The notes: generated from the letters alone by a model not told the origin. Shown: positions 14,658-23,634, numbered from the stretch's first letter. The stretch: DNA of 23,857 nt from SIAJ01 sp036266155 (GCA_036266155.1 DATANR010000147.1:1-23857), one strand, 5' to 3'. Translations and numbers: made by a program.

Positions 14658-17600
14658 TTACGGTTGTGGCTGGGAGATGCCGATGTTGCGGATTTCCCAA
14701 CTGATGAATTCGAGCATCTGGCGGTTGGAGAAGCGGTAGGTGCCGCTGGTCGCGCTCTTGGCGGGGATCGGCGTCAGGTAGCGCGACGTTCCGTGGATGA
14801 CCGTGAGCGTGTCGGTCCCGTCGCCGCCGTCGAGGTGCAGGACGGCGAGCGTCGTCGGCGACACGGTCGCCACGTCGTTGCCGGCCTCGCCGAAGAAGTT
14901 CACCAGTCGCACCATCGACGGCAGGGCGGCGTTCGGAGCGCTGAAGACGTCGTTGCCGGCGCCGCCATGGCCTTCGAGCGTTTCGAAGTTCTTGTAGCGG
15001 ATAACGTGGCCGTTCACCTTGTACGTCTTCACGCCGAGGGCGAAGACGTCGCGAGCGGCGGTGCCGATCGCGCCAACAAAGTCCTGACCAGCGAGGCCGT
15101 CGACGGTGATGCCGGTCGTTGTCAGCGGGTTGCCGGCGCTGAAGTCGACGGTGATGCTGTCCTTGGCGGCGCCGCCGAACAGCTCTTCGAAGTTGGCGAA
15201 GATCAGTTTGCGGCCGGTGCCGACGTCCGTGTAGTAGCTGGCGTCGACGCCGAACTTCACGAGGAACGTGCCATCGGCGTCGCGATTGGTGAGCCGGTCG
15301 CTGGCGCCGAGCGTGGCGCTGGCTGACTTGCCGCCGAAGACCTTGTCGACGTTCTGGAAGCCGCCGGCCACGTTCGTGCCGCCGGTGGTGTTGAACCCGT
15401 CCGTGCCGCCGACGGCGACGATGTTGATCGCTTGCACGGGCGTCAGCACGGACAGGTCGGCTGTGTCGATGCCGGCTCCGCCATCGAACGAGCCGGCCAG
15501 AGTGCCACCTGTCTTGACCAAGAGCACGTCGTTCGCGATGCCGCCGTTTAGATTCTCGACCTTGGAGAAGACGAGCTTCCGAGCCGATGCGTTCTCGACA
15601 TAGTTGCCCGAGTTCGCGCCATCGACGGTGAAGGTGCTGTCGGTGCCCATGCCGGTCAGGCGATCGGTGGTGCCGGCCGTGCTGCCGATCAGGGCGTCGA
15701 CATTCTTGAGGTCGCCGGCCACGGTCGGCACGCCGGTTACATCGAAGCCGTCGGCGGCGCCGAGGCCTTTCACCAAGAACTGTTGAGCGGCCAGCGCATT
15801 CAGGTCGGCCGTGTCGATGCCGAGGCCGCCGTCGAAGGCGCCGCCGAGGCTGCCGGCGACATCAACAACGAGGAGGTCCGTGTCGGTTCCGCCGCTGAGA
15901 TTCTCGAAGTTGGAGAAGTCAAGTTCGCGGGTCGAGGTGTCGACGTAATCGCCGGCGTTGGCCGCGTCGACCGTCCACGTGGCGGCAACGTTGCGGCCGG
16001 TGAGCTTGTCGCTGGTTGCCGCGGCGCTTCCGATGATGTTGTCAATGTCGAACACCCCGCCGGCCACCAGCGAGATGCCGTTGAGATCGTAGCCGTCGGT
16101 CGTGCCGGCCGCGGCGATGGTCGGCGACTGAGCGCCGAGGGCAGAGAGGTCGGCCGTGTCGTAACCGGCCTTACCGGTGAACGCGCCGGCGAGGCTGCCG
16201 CCGGAGTGCACGATCAGCGTGTCGGCCGCAGCGCCGCCGGTCAGGTTCTCGAGGTTCGCGAAGGCGAGCGCGGTGGCCGACGGGTTGTCGGTGTAGGTGC
16301 CGGCGTTGAAATTGGTGATGTCGTAGTTGCCGGAAGTATCCAGGCCAGTGAGCTTGTCGGTGTTGCCGAGCAAGCTGCCGACGAGCACGTTCACATTGAA
16401 CAGCGAGCCGCCGACGGAGGTCCCGCCCGTGGTCACGAAGCCGTCGGTCGTGCCAAGGCCAGTGGCGGCGATCTGCTGGCTGGTCAATTGCGAGAAGTCG
16501 GCCGTGTCCGAGCCCGCAGCCCCATCGAAGTACCCGGCGATGCTGCCGCCCGATTCCATCGCGAGCCGGTCGTTGCCGGTGCCGCCGAGGAGATTCTCGA
16601 TGTTGGTGAAGCCGCCGATCAAGATTGGCAACAAGCTTCCGGCGTTGGCGCCCGTGATGTCAAAGGTGCGGCCGCCGTCATCCGATTCCAAGAGGTCAGT
16701 GCCGCCCTTGCCGTCGATGCTGCCGGACAAGGTGCCGCCGCTGTTAAAGACGAAGTTGTCGACGCCAAGTCCGCCCTTGAGATTGTCAACGGCGGTGAAG
16801 GTCATCGATCGCGCGACGGTCGCATAGGATCCGGCATTCGCACCGGTCAAAGTGAAGGTCGCGCCCGCATTGAGGCCCGTCAGCGTGTCGACCGCTGCCG
16901 TCGCGGTGAGGTCGTTGATGTTCTTCAGACCGCCGGCCGCGGGCGAACCGGCCACATCGAACCCGTCGACCGATCCCTCCGCGGTCACGGTCAACGACAG
17001 GCCGACGAGCAGGCCCGACAGATTCACGCCGTCGATCCCGCCCTTGCCATCGAACGAGCCGGTCAGGCTGCCGCCCTGCGGAATGATCAACGTGTCGCCG
17101 CCGGCGCCGCCTTCGAGGTTCTCGACGTTGGCGAAGGTGCCGCCGAGGATCACGCTCACGGTGCCGGTGTTCGCGCCGGTGACGGTGAAGGTACGACCCG
17201 TGTCGTCGCCGGCCAGGGTGTCGGTGCCGCCGCCGCCGTCGATGTTGCCAGCCAGGGTGCCCGGCGAGTTGAACTGGAAGCGGTCGCTCGCGGTGCCGGC
17301 GGTCAGGTTCTGGATGTTGGCAAAGGTGCTGCCCAGGAGCGTGGTGATGTTGCCACCATTGGCCGCGTTGATCGTGTAAATGTGGCCGTTATTGTCGCCG
17401 GTGAGCGAGTTGTTGCCGGCGCCGCCGTCGATGTTGCCGTCGAGGGTGCCGGTGGTGAAGGTGAACTGGTCACCGGCACTGCCGCCGGTCAGGTTCTCGA
17501 CGTTGCTGAACGTCCCACCGAGGATCGTGCTCACGGTGCCGGCGTTGGTTCCGGTGACCGTGAACGTGCGACCGGTGTTGTCGCCGATGATCGTGTCGTT

Positions 17601-19652
17601 GCCGCCGCCACCGTCGATGTTGCCGACGTTGGTGAGCGAACCGCCGGTGTTGAACTGGAAGGTGTCGTTGCCGGTGCCCCCGACCAGGATGTTCATCAAG
17701 CTGAAACCGTTGCCGAGGATGCCGCTCAGCGTGCCGCTGTTGCCACCGGTCAGCGTGAACGTGCGCCCGGCGTTGTCGGCGATCAACGTGTCGCTGCCGT
17801 TGCCGGCGTTGATGGCGCCGGTCAGGGATCCGCCATCGTTGAACTGGAAGGTGTCGTTCGCGGTCCCGCCAGTGAGATTCTGGATGTTGCTGAACGAGCT
17901 GCCGAGGATCGTACCGATCGTCCCGCTGTTGGCGCCGGTGATCGTAAATGTGCGAACGGAGTTGTCGCCAGTGATGGTGTTGGTGCCGCCGCCGCCGTCG
18001 ATGCTGCCGGCAAGCGAACCACCTGTGCCAAACGTGAAGCCATCGTTTGCGGTACCACCCTTGAGGTTTTCAACGCCGTTGAACCCTCCGGAGCCCGCGA
18101 GGATCGTGGAAATCGTTCCGCTGCCGGCTCCGGTAATGTTGTAAGTGCGAGCCGCGTTATCGCCGGTTAAGCTGTCCGTACCAGTGTTCGCGGCGATGGT
18201 GAATGTCGAAACACCAGAGAGGACCAGCGGAATCATCGCCGTCCCGCCGTTGATGGTCCCGTCGGTGCGGACCGTGCTGCTGGGATTGCTCAGCGTGAAG
18301 GCGTCATTGCCGGTGCTGCCATTGAGAGTGGTGGCGTTGACGTTGTCGATCTCGACGACGCCGGTCGACGTGAACGACTGAACGTTGATGGTGGCGCCGC
18401 CGCCGCTGACGCCGACCGTGCCGGTGAAATTGGGATTTTCGTCGGTCGTATCCAGCTCGAATGTTCCCGGGGTGTACGTCGTCGTCCGGCCCGTGGCGGT
18501 CACGACGAGCCGATCATCGGATCCGGCGCCGCCATAGACGGTGATAGTCGTGCCAATGGTGCCGTCGATCTCGAAGCGATCGTTGCTGACGCCGCCCAGG
18601 ACGACGATGCCGTTGAGGTAGTTGATCGTGTAGGTCGTCGTCGCCGTGAGATTCGTGAGCGCTGCCTCGCGGTAGGCGTTCACGGTTACGTTCGCGATGC
18701 TGGGACTCGAACGTGTGATCGTGATCTTGTCAAATGCGCCCGTGCCCGTGACGTATGCCGGGGCGCCCGGCTTCAGGCCGACGTTGGCCGCCAGCCGGTT
18801 AAAGACGTCGTAGGTGCCGGGGTTATGCGCCCGCGGCAGGGGAACGTGCGTGAAGAAATTGAACTCGCCGCGCTGATCGACCGCGAACCCGGTGTCGTAG
18901 AACTGCGACATGATGTCCGAGTTCGTCAACTGACGCTGATCGGCCGGAGCCGCGAGAGCGTTGACCGTGTGTTCCAGACCAAACGAGTGACCCGCCTCGT
19001 GAGCGATTGTGTAGGCAATCGCCGTATCGCCCCGCGTCGCATTGGCGGAGCCGTTCGAGAACATGTGGTTCACCATCACGACGACCGTGTCGTCGGTGGC
19101 GTTGCCGAAGGTGGCGTAGTCGTTGCCGCCGGCCTGTCCGTTGAGGCCATTCCCAATGGTCCCGCCAGTCGTGTTGACGCCCGCGACCAGCACGTATGCG
19201 TCTTTCGTGGCGCCGCTGACGAGCGAGTTCTGAATGTCTTGCAAGCTCGTCGCGGACGCTTCGACGACGTTGACGTCGAACGGGGCGTAGTAGGACCGAA
19301 CGTCAGCCAGGATTTGTGCACGCATCGTGGCCGCTTGCGCGGCTGTCAGGTTGCCGCCGCCGGGGTTGGTGTCGGTGGCGACGGCCGTGTACGAGGTGAA
19401 CGAGTACGCGGCCGTGGCCGTTCCAGTCAGGGCCGGGCCACTGACCATGCCGGTCAAGTCGCTCTCAACGGCCTGGTTGGTCCCGTCTTTCGTGAGGCCG
19501 TAGAAGCCCGCCATGGCATCGCCGAAGTCGATGTACATCGTGGCGGCCGGGACGGTTCGATCTTCGAGCGATGTAATCAGAAGCCGTGATCGCCTGGCGG
19601 CTCGGACCGGCTTGCGAAGGGCGGCGCGGAACAATGACGTCGCACGAGTCAT
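14658..19652 (-). CDS. Giant secreted metzincin-like protein with tandem repeats
   Basis: A 1664-residue protein, taking the Met at 19652 because AAGG (19659-19662) precedes it at six bases and the product then begins with a basic stretch and the planctomycete export motif LEDRTVPA (about 29-36). The N-terminal domain carries the zinc-binding HEAGHSFGLEH (about 218-228) and a later Met in SDIMSQF that fits the metzincin Met-turn, so a secreted zinc metalloprotease is predicted. The rest is repeats: about six units of 63 residues (ENLTGGTANDTFQF...GGSLxGxIDGGGGxDTLxGDNxGRTFTxTGANxGT), then units of about 116 residues, with RTX-like GGxGND motifs that may bind calcium. No membrane anchor or sorting signal is seen at the C-terminus (ISQPQP). 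A cell-surface or extracellular role is inferred. Confidence 0.85.
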   Translation of the reverse strand: MTRATSLFRAALRKPVRAARRSRLLITSLEDRTVPAATMYIDFGDAMAGFYGLTKDGTNQAVESDLTGMVSGPALTGTATAAYSFTSYTAVATDTNPGGGNLTAAQAATMRAQILADVRSYYAPFDVNVVEASATSLQDIQNSLVSGATKDAYVLVAGVNTTGGTIGNGLNGQAGGNDYATFGNATDDTVVVMVNHMFSNGSANATRGDTAIAYTIAHEAGHSFGLEHTVNALAAPADQRQLTNSDIMSQFYDTGFAVDQRGEFNFFTHVPLPRAHNPGTYDVFNRLAANVGLKPGAPAYVTGTGAFDKITITRSSPSIANVTVNAYREAALTNLTATTTYTINYLNGIVVLGGVSNDRFEIDGTIGTTITVYGGAGSDDRLVVTATGRTTTYTPGTFELDTTDENPNFTGTVGVSGGGATINVQSFTSTGVVEIDNVNATTLNGSTGNDAFTLSNPSSTVRTDGTINGGTAMIPLVLSGVSTFTIAANTGTDSLTGDNAARTYNITGAGSGTISTILAGSGGFNGVENLKGGTANDGFTFGTGGSLAGSIDGGGGTNTITGDNSVRTFTITGANSGTIGTILGSSFSNIQNLTGGTANDTFQFNDGGSLTGAINAGNGSDTLIADNAGRTFTLTGGNSGTLSGILGNGFSLMNILVGGTGNDTFQFNTGGSLTNVGNIDGGGGNDTIIGDNTGRTFTVTGTNAGTVSTILGGTFSNVENLTGGSAGDQFTFTTGTLDGNIDGGAGNNSLTGDNNGHIYTINAANGGNITTLLGSTFANIQNLTAGTASDRFQFNSPGTLAGNIDGGGGTDTLAGDDTGRTFTVTGANTGTVSVILGGTFANVENLEGGAGGDTLIIPQGGSLTGSFDGKGGIDGVNLSGLLVGLSLTVTAEGSVDGFDVAGSPAAGGLKNINDLTATAAVDTLTGLNAGATFTLTGANAGSYATVARSMTFTAVDNLKGGLGVDNFVFNSGGTLSGSIDGKGGTDLLESDDGGRTFDITGANAGSLLPILIGGFTNIENLLGGTGNDRLAMESGGSIAGYFDGAAGSDTADFSQLTSQQIAATGLGTTDGFVTTGGTSVGGSLFNVNVLVGSLLGNTDKLTGLDTSGNYDITNFNAGTYTDNPSATALAFANLENLTGGAAADTLIVHSGGSLAGAFTGKAGYDTADLSALGAQSPTIAAAGTTDGYDLNGISLVAGGVFDIDNIIGSAAATSDKLTGRNVAATWTVDAANAGDYVDTSTRELDFSNFENLSGGTDTDLLVVDVAGSLGGAFDGGLGIDTADLNALAAQQFLVKGLGAADGFDVTGVPTVAGDLKNVDALIGSTAGTTDRLTGMGTDSTFTVDGANSGNYVENASARKLVFSKVENLNGGIANDVLLVKTGGTLAGSFDGGAGIDTADLSVLTPVQAINIVAVGGTDGFNTTGGTNVAGGFQNVDKVFGGKSASATLGASDRLTNRDADGTFLVKFGVDASYYTDVGTGRKLIFANFEELFGGAAKDSITVDFSAGNPLTTTGITVDGLAGQDFVGAIGTAARDVFALGVKTYKVNGHVIRYKNFETLEGHGGAGNDVFSAPNAALPSMVRLVNFFGEAGNDVATVSPTTLAVLHLDGGDGTDTLTVIHGTSRYLTPIPAKSATSGTYRFSNRQMLEFISWEIRNIGISQPQP
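15170..18215 (-). repeat. Tandem repeats inside the giant protein gene
   Basis: Between about 17060 and 18215 a unit of about 190 bases (63 codons) recurs, visible as the conserved node xNLxGG at roughly 18058, 17878, 17690, 17490, 17308 and 17118. From about 15170 to 17060 a longer unit of about 116 codons recurs, adding a block of the type DTADLSxL...TDGFDxTG...NVDxLxGS. The shared codon pattern leaves long open frames on the opposite strand, which I treat as artefacts. Confidence 0.8.
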
Positions 19653-19945
19653 GGTGTGCCTTGAGAGGGGGGTCAATTCAATCGCCTGGCGCGATGAGTG
19701 CGACAGGTTGTTGGGTGTCAAACTCCGCGAAGACGCGAGTCACGCGGTTTATTCTGGATTTGAGCGAGATATGCGTGATGGTATTTGACCGTTCAATGGC
19801 TGTCAAGAAAAAGGACCACGGACCAACGAGCTGATTGCGCGAATTCTACTGGTCATGCCGATTGTTCGCACGGTAACGGCAATCGCGATTTCGACAAAAA
19901 CCCATAGCATCGACCGGGTCGCGGGAACATACCTGCGGAGGCCCA
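19653..19945. promoter_or_regulatory. Divergent control region between the giant protein and sigma factor genes
   Basis: About 290 bases must hold the promoters of both divergent genes. A TTGAC at 19785-19789 and GTCAA at 19802-19806 form a spaced inverted pair that could be a regulator site or a -35-like box, but this is weak. GGAGG (19937-19941) is the ribosome-binding site of the sigma factor. No gene is recognised. Confidence 0.35.
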
Positions 19946-21901
19946 ATGAAACGCTCGTTTCTCGAAAGCGTTCTGCGTGGCGCCGAAGCCCTGGCTGCCC
20001 GTGATCCGGTGGGCACGCTGCCGGACCGCGAGCTTGTGATGCGCTTCGCGGCCAATCGTGACTCGGCCGCGTTTGCCATGCTGGTGCGGCGACACGGTCC
20101 ATTAGTCTGGGGCGTCTGCCGCAATCTACTTACATCGGATGCCGACGCCGAGGACGCGTTTCAGGCGACGTTCCTGGCGCTCGTGCGTTCCGCGGGGACG
20201 ATTCAGCGGACGGAGGCGCTGGGCGGCTGGCTGCATGGCGTCGCGTATCGGGTCGCGCTCAAGGCACGCCGGTCGGCGGCTCGACGCAAGACGCGCGAGT
20301 CGAAGGCGGCCGTCGGCGAGGCCGATTCACCGGTGCCGGACACCGCCTGGGACGATCTACAGGCTGCCGTCCACGAAGAGGTCTGCAAGCTGCCGGACAA
20401 GCTGCGGCTGCCGTTCGTGTTGTGCAGCCTCCAGGGTCGACCGCAGAAGGACGCCGCCAAGGAACTCGGGTGGACGATCGGCACGTTCTCGGGCCGGCTC
20501 TCCGAAGCTCGTCGAAAGTTGTTGGATCGACTCGCACGCCGTGGCGTTCCCGTGGGCGTGGCCGTCGGAGCGGCGGTGCTCGGGGGCGTGGCCGGCGGGG
20601 CATCGGTGCCCACTGGTTTGTTTGCCAACGTGTTGTCGGCGGCCGCCGCTCCGGACGCCGTTTCCCCATCCATTCTCTCCCTCGCCCGCGGAGTGACTCA
20701 CGTGTATCTGACGCGAACGAAATTGCTGGCCGCCAGCGTGGTGCTGGTCGGCCTTCTGACGACCGGGATTGGTGCGAAGGTGCTCTCGCGAGCGGATGCC
20801 CAGCAGCCGCCGCGTAAGGCGGAGCCGGAACCGGTCAATCGCGCGATCGACTTCCTGCGCTCGAAGCAATTGGAGTACAGGTTCGTACCGGTCGAAAAGC
20901 CGTTGACAACTGCCGATTTACAGAAGGTCTTGGCTGTCGCCGATGAGGAAGGCTGGGCCTATTGCGGTTCGCAAGAACTGGTCAACGAGAAGACCGGCAA
21001 ATTGATGCCGCACATGGTCTTCAAGCATCAGCGGTGGACGGCTTTAGCCAAAGACGAAATCGGCTTGTCGCGGCTCGCGCTGGATGCCGCGGCTGAGGAG
21101 GCGAAGGCGAAGGAACTGGCAGCGCGCAAGAAGGCCGAGATCGATTTTCTGAACGCACGCGACCAAGCCGCCGCCGAGGCGGAGCGCGCGGCCGCCCTGA
21201 AGAGCGCTGAAGTCGAAGCTCTTCGCAAGCAGGAGAAAGCACTACTGGAGCAGGCGGCCGCCGCCGAAAAGGCCGCACTTCAGAATCTCAGGAAGACGAA
21301 AGAGGAGGAAGCCGAAAAGGAAATCTTGGCCCGCAGACAACTTGCCGATCGTGAGCGCCAACTTGCGGACTTGCAGGCCCGCTACGAAGCTCTGGTGCAA
21401 AAAATGGAAGCGGAGTTGAAGACCAAAGCCGCGACCAGCGGCAAGACTGGCGACTTGCTGCCGCCAGAAAAATTGGTTACGGTTGAGGTCAAGCTGAAGA
21501 ACGTCGAGGGCATCGTCGCGGCTCAGGCGCTCGGCAAGCTGTTGCCAAGCGCCAAAATCGTCGCCGAAGTGCGGAAGGACGCCATCACGCTGATCGGTCC
21601 CTCCAAGCAGATCGACGAAGTTCGGGAGCTGATTCAGAAGTCGATCGACGTCAAAGCGGGCGGGGCCTTCGATACGAACAAAGGCAAGGACAAGGAGACA
21701 CAACTCGTCGTCATTCCGCTCAAGACGGTCAAAGCGAGTGAAGTGGCCAAAGTCGTCGGCGAGGTGATCGGCAAGTCGAACGGCAAGGTCACCTCCGACG
21801 ATAACACGAACTCATTGCTAATCGCCGCCACACCGGAGGTGATCGACCAGATCAAGAAGCTCCTGGTCGAATTGGATTCCAAGAGCGGCCGGCCGAAGTA
21901 G
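19946..21901 (+). CDS. ECF sigma factor fused to membrane segment, coiled coil and secretin-N-like modules
   Basis: A 651-residue protein with GGAGG four bases before the start. Residues about 25-198 are an ECF-type sigma-70: region 2 (ELVMRFAANRDSAAFAMLVRRHGPLVWGVCR and AEDAFQATFLAL) and region 4 (LPDKLRLPFVLCSLQGRPQKDAAKELGWTIGTFSGRLSEARRKLLDRL). Then come an Ala/Gly-rich hydrophobic stretch (203-232), a stronger transmembrane helix (about 259-276), a segment around 295-370 of unknown fold, a long charged coiled coil (about 376-492), and two modules resembling secretin N-domains (about 508-570 and 586-645, the second with VVIPLKTVKASEVAKVVGEVI...DDNTNSLLIAATPEVIDQIKKLLVELD). Extended ECF factors are known in Gemmata; the built-in membrane part may act as its own anti-sigma tether. 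The far C-terminus is the unusual part. The target promoters are unknown. Confidence 0.88.
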   Translation: MKRSFLESVLRGAEALAARDPVGTLPDRELVMRFAANRDSAAFAMLVRRHGPLVWGVCRNLLTSDADAEDAFQATFLALVRSAGTIQRTEALGGWLHGVAYRVALKARRSAARRKTRESKAAVGEADSPVPDTAWDDLQAAVHEEVCKLPDKLRLPFVLCSLQGRPQKDAAKELGWTIGTFSGRLSEARRKLLDRLARRGVPVGVAVGAAVLGGVAGGASVPTGLFANVLSAAAAPDAVSPSILSLARGVTHVYLTRTKLLAASVVLVGLLTTGIGAKVLSRADAQQPPRKAEPEPVNRAIDFLRSKQLEYRFVPVEKPLTTADLQKVLAVADEEGWAYCGSQELVNEKTGKLMPHMVFKHQRWTALAKDEIGLSRLALDAAAEEAKAKELAARKKAEIDFLNARDQAAAEAERAAALKSAEVEALRKQEKALLEQAAAAEKAALQNLRKTKEEEAEKEILARRQLADRERQLADLQARYEALVQKMEAELKTKAATSGKTGDLLPPEKLVTVEVKLKNVEGIVAAQALGKLLPSAKIVAEVRKDAITLIGPSKQIDEVRELIQKSIDVKAGGAFDTNKGKDKETQLVVIPLKTVKASEVAKVVGEVIGKSNGKVTSDDNTNSLLIAATPEVIDQIKKLLVELDSKSGRPK

Positions 21902-21914
21902 CCATGTTGGCCGC

Positions 21915-21947
21915 ACCGGCCCTGGGTAGTAATTACCCAGGGCTGGT
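21915..21947. terminator. Hairpin downstream of the sigma factor gene
   Basis: Bases 21915-21928 pair with 21934-21947 (14 bp, one G-T wobble) around the loop GTAAT; the core is CCCTGGGTA/TACCCAGGG. It starts 14 bases after the stop codon and probably ends or stabilises the sigma factor transcript. There is no T-tract, so termination efficiency is uncertain. Confidence 0.65.
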
Positions 21948-22076
21948 CGCACGTTGCCCACGTCGTCGGCTTGTTACACGAAAACACACGGACTAAATGC
22001 CATTTCGCGCCCGGCATCCCGGTTGCTTAGCACTTTCCAATTGCACGTTGACCACTTCTCGGGATACGCTGCTCTT

Positions 22077-22943
22077 ATGAAGCGATTGCTCCTCCTCGTT
22101 CCGTTCCTGGTCGTCACGGGCTGCGACCAGTTGGGTTCCACGACGCCACCTCGGAATGCGCCATCGTCGACTGTCCGGTCGGAAGCGATCAAGGCGCCGG
22201 CCGCCGGCGTGTCGACCGCCCCGTCATTCACGACCGATCCACCAAAGGACAAGGCTCAGGATCCGCCGTCGCGTCCGCCGGAGATGGAGGAGCGCAAGGA
22301 GGACCCGCCGGAAGAAGCGCCGCCGATCCCCGATTCCTACAAGCCGCTCAACAAGAAGAAGACCGTCTTCTTCGAAAAGGGCGCCGACGGCATCAAGCGC
22401 GTTCATCTGCTGACCGAAGTCTGCTTGCGCGAGGGGCAGCTCGAAGTGTTCTTGACCAAGCTCAACACGAAGGAGCACGAGGCGATCCTGCACGTCGATG
22501 CGGACGCGCGCGAAATCCACCTCGCATTGGTTGCGGCCGATGCCGAACCCGGCAGCCCGGCCCAGTTCGTTCCCGAGTTCAAAGCGCCGACGGGAACGAA
22601 GATCAAGGTGACGGTCACATTTCGTGAGAAAGGGAAAGTGAAATCCATCGACGCGAAGGAATGGGTCAAGGATCGCGTTTCCAACAAGTCTCTCGCCCAC
22701 GATTGGGTCTTCGCCGGCAGCCGGTTTTTCAAGGACCCGGAGCGCAAGGCCCCGGATTACTACATGGCGAACAACGGCGAACTGTTGAGCTTGTCGAACT
22801 TCCCCGACTCAATGATGGACCTGCCGATCAAGAGCTCGAAAGATGCGGCCGACCTGGTATTCGAGGCCGACACGCCAAAGATCCCCCCAGTGCGCACGCC
22901 AGTGATTGTGACGTTGGAGCCAGTGGTCACGAAGAAGAAGTGA
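22077..22943 (+). CDS. YdjY-domain lipoprotein
   Basis: A 288-residue predicted lipoprotein. The signal peptide MKRLLLLVPFLVVTGC ends in a lipobox (VTGC, lipidated Cys16), so the mature protein should be membrane-attached outside the cytoplasm. A proline- and charge-rich linker (about 20-90) precedes a domain with VCLREGQLEVFL, NTKEHEAILHVDADAREIHLAL, a PTGTKIKVTV strand, WVKDR...HDWVFAGSRFF, YYMANNGELLSLSNFPDSMMDLPI and a C-terminal FEADTPKIPPVRTPV. This is the YdjY-type domain widespread in planctomycetes, whose function is not known. I start at 22077 because the signal peptide begins there; the upstream in-frame extension does not look coding. No good Shine-Dalgarno is seen. It follows the sigma factor by 175 bases across a hairpin, so it probably has its own promoter. 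Confidence 0.85.
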   Translation: MKRLLLLVPFLVVTGCDQLGSTTPPRNAPSSTVRSEAIKAPAAGVSTAPSFTTDPPKDKAQDPPSRPPEMEERKEDPPEEAPPIPDSYKPLNKKKTVFFEKGADGIKRVHLLTEVCLREGQLEVFLTKLNTKEHEAILHVDADAREIHLALVAADAEPGSPAQFVPEFKAPTGTKIKVTVTFREKGKVKSIDAKEWVKDRVSNKSLAHDWVFAGSRFFKDPERKAPDYYMANNGELLSLSNFPDSMMDLPIKSSKDAADLVFEADTPKIPPVRTPVIVTLEPVVTKKK

Positions 22944-22954
22944 GCAGGCGAGCG

Positions 22955-22968
22955 TCGAGGCGTAAGCC
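22955..22968 (+). repeat. Second copy of the TCGAGGCGTAAGCC motif
   Basis: These 14 bases are the exact reverse complement of 41-54, the right arm and edge of the palindrome at the start of the window. Only one arm is present here. It lies 12 bases after the lipoprotein stop codon, so in both places the motif follows a gene end, suggesting a dispersed 3'-flanking repeat in this genome. Confidence 0.6.
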
Positions 22969-22996
22969 ACCGCTCTAAACATCGTCGATCAGCTGT

Positions 22997-23047
22997 AACC
23001 TCTGGTCAGTAAACCATTCTCAGCGTTTGGTGAACTGACCTGAGGTT
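22997..23047 (+). promoter_or_regulatory. Predicted hairpin covering the transposase ribosome-binding site
   Basis: Bases 22997-23010 (AACCTCTGGTCAGT) pair with 23034-23047 (ACTGACCTGAGGTT), 13 of 14 positions, with four further pairs inside (23013-23016 with 23028-23031) and an 11-base loop. The GAGG at 23042-23045, five bases before the ATG at 23051, lies in the right arm. A transcript entering from upstream would fold this and hide the site, a control known in IS10 and IS50; a promoter inside the element would escape it. Confidence 0.6.
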
Positions 23048-23050
23048 CTC

Positions 23051-23634
23051 ATGGACACGGACGTCCGCACGGTGCTCGACAAGGTTCCGCTCGCCGAGGC
23101 GACTTGGTTGCTGTTCAACCAAGTCTTGCCTGACGACACGCTGGACGCGATTGTCGATCGCCATCGCGGCGCGTGTTATCAGCGCGAATTCACGTTCGCC
23201 AACCTGGTGCATTTGGTCAACGACGCGCTGTGCCGGCACGGCGGTCGGGCCAAGCAGACGCTCCAGCGGCATGCCCACTCCGGCGAATGTCCGGCCAGTG
23301 AGCAGGCGTTCTACGGCAAGCTGCGTCAGCTGCCCATTCCGCTCAGCGAAGCCCTGCTGATCGACGCGACCAAGCTCTTGCGGCCGTGGTTGGCGCGCCA
23401 GCCGCGCGTCGCGTTGCCAGCAAGCCTGCGTGCTCTCCGCGTCCTGGCCATCGACGGCAAGACCCTCCAGCACGCGGCCAAGCGCCTCAAGCCGGTGCGC
23501 GGCCACGCCGGCCGCGGCCTGGGCGGCAAGGCGTTGGTCGCTTTGGAACTGAGCACCGGCCTGCTGGTCGGCATGACCGCCGATCCCGACGGCCATGCCA
23601 ACGAAGCCAAGTTGGTCCCGCAACTGCCTGCCGG
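23051..23634 (+). pseudogene. IS4-like transposase, C-terminally truncated
   Basis: From ATG 23051 (GAGG upstream) about 193 residues of a DDE transposase of the IS4 type can be read: an N-terminal helical domain (FTFANLVHLVNDAL, ASEQAFYGKLRQLP), then the first catalytic Asp135 in VLAIDGKTL, a conserved GGKALVALELSTGLLVGM strand pair and DPDGHANEAKLVPQL. Full proteins of this type run well over 350 residues and carry a second Asp and a Glu, which are absent. After about 23630 the frame stays open to 23773 but turns Arg/Ser-rich and loses similarity, because the sequence there appears to code on the other strand. The element should therefore be inactive. The left terminal repeat could not be defined because the right end is missing. 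Confidence 0.75.

Noticed and set aside
17380..18144. A 254-codon proline-rich open frame (repeated PPSMLP) on the plus strand
   Set aside because: It is another antisense reading of the 63-codon repeats and has no independent support.
15783..18170. A 795-codon open frame on the plus strand opposite the giant protein gene
   Set aside because: It mirrors the repeat structure and biased codons of the minus-strand gene, has an Ala/Gly/Val/Arg-rich repetitive product without a domain, and the minus strand has the export motif, zinc site and terminator.
21954..22076. N-terminal extension of the lipoprotein frame
   Set aside because: The 41 extra residues have no signal peptide character; the lipobox signal begins at 22077.
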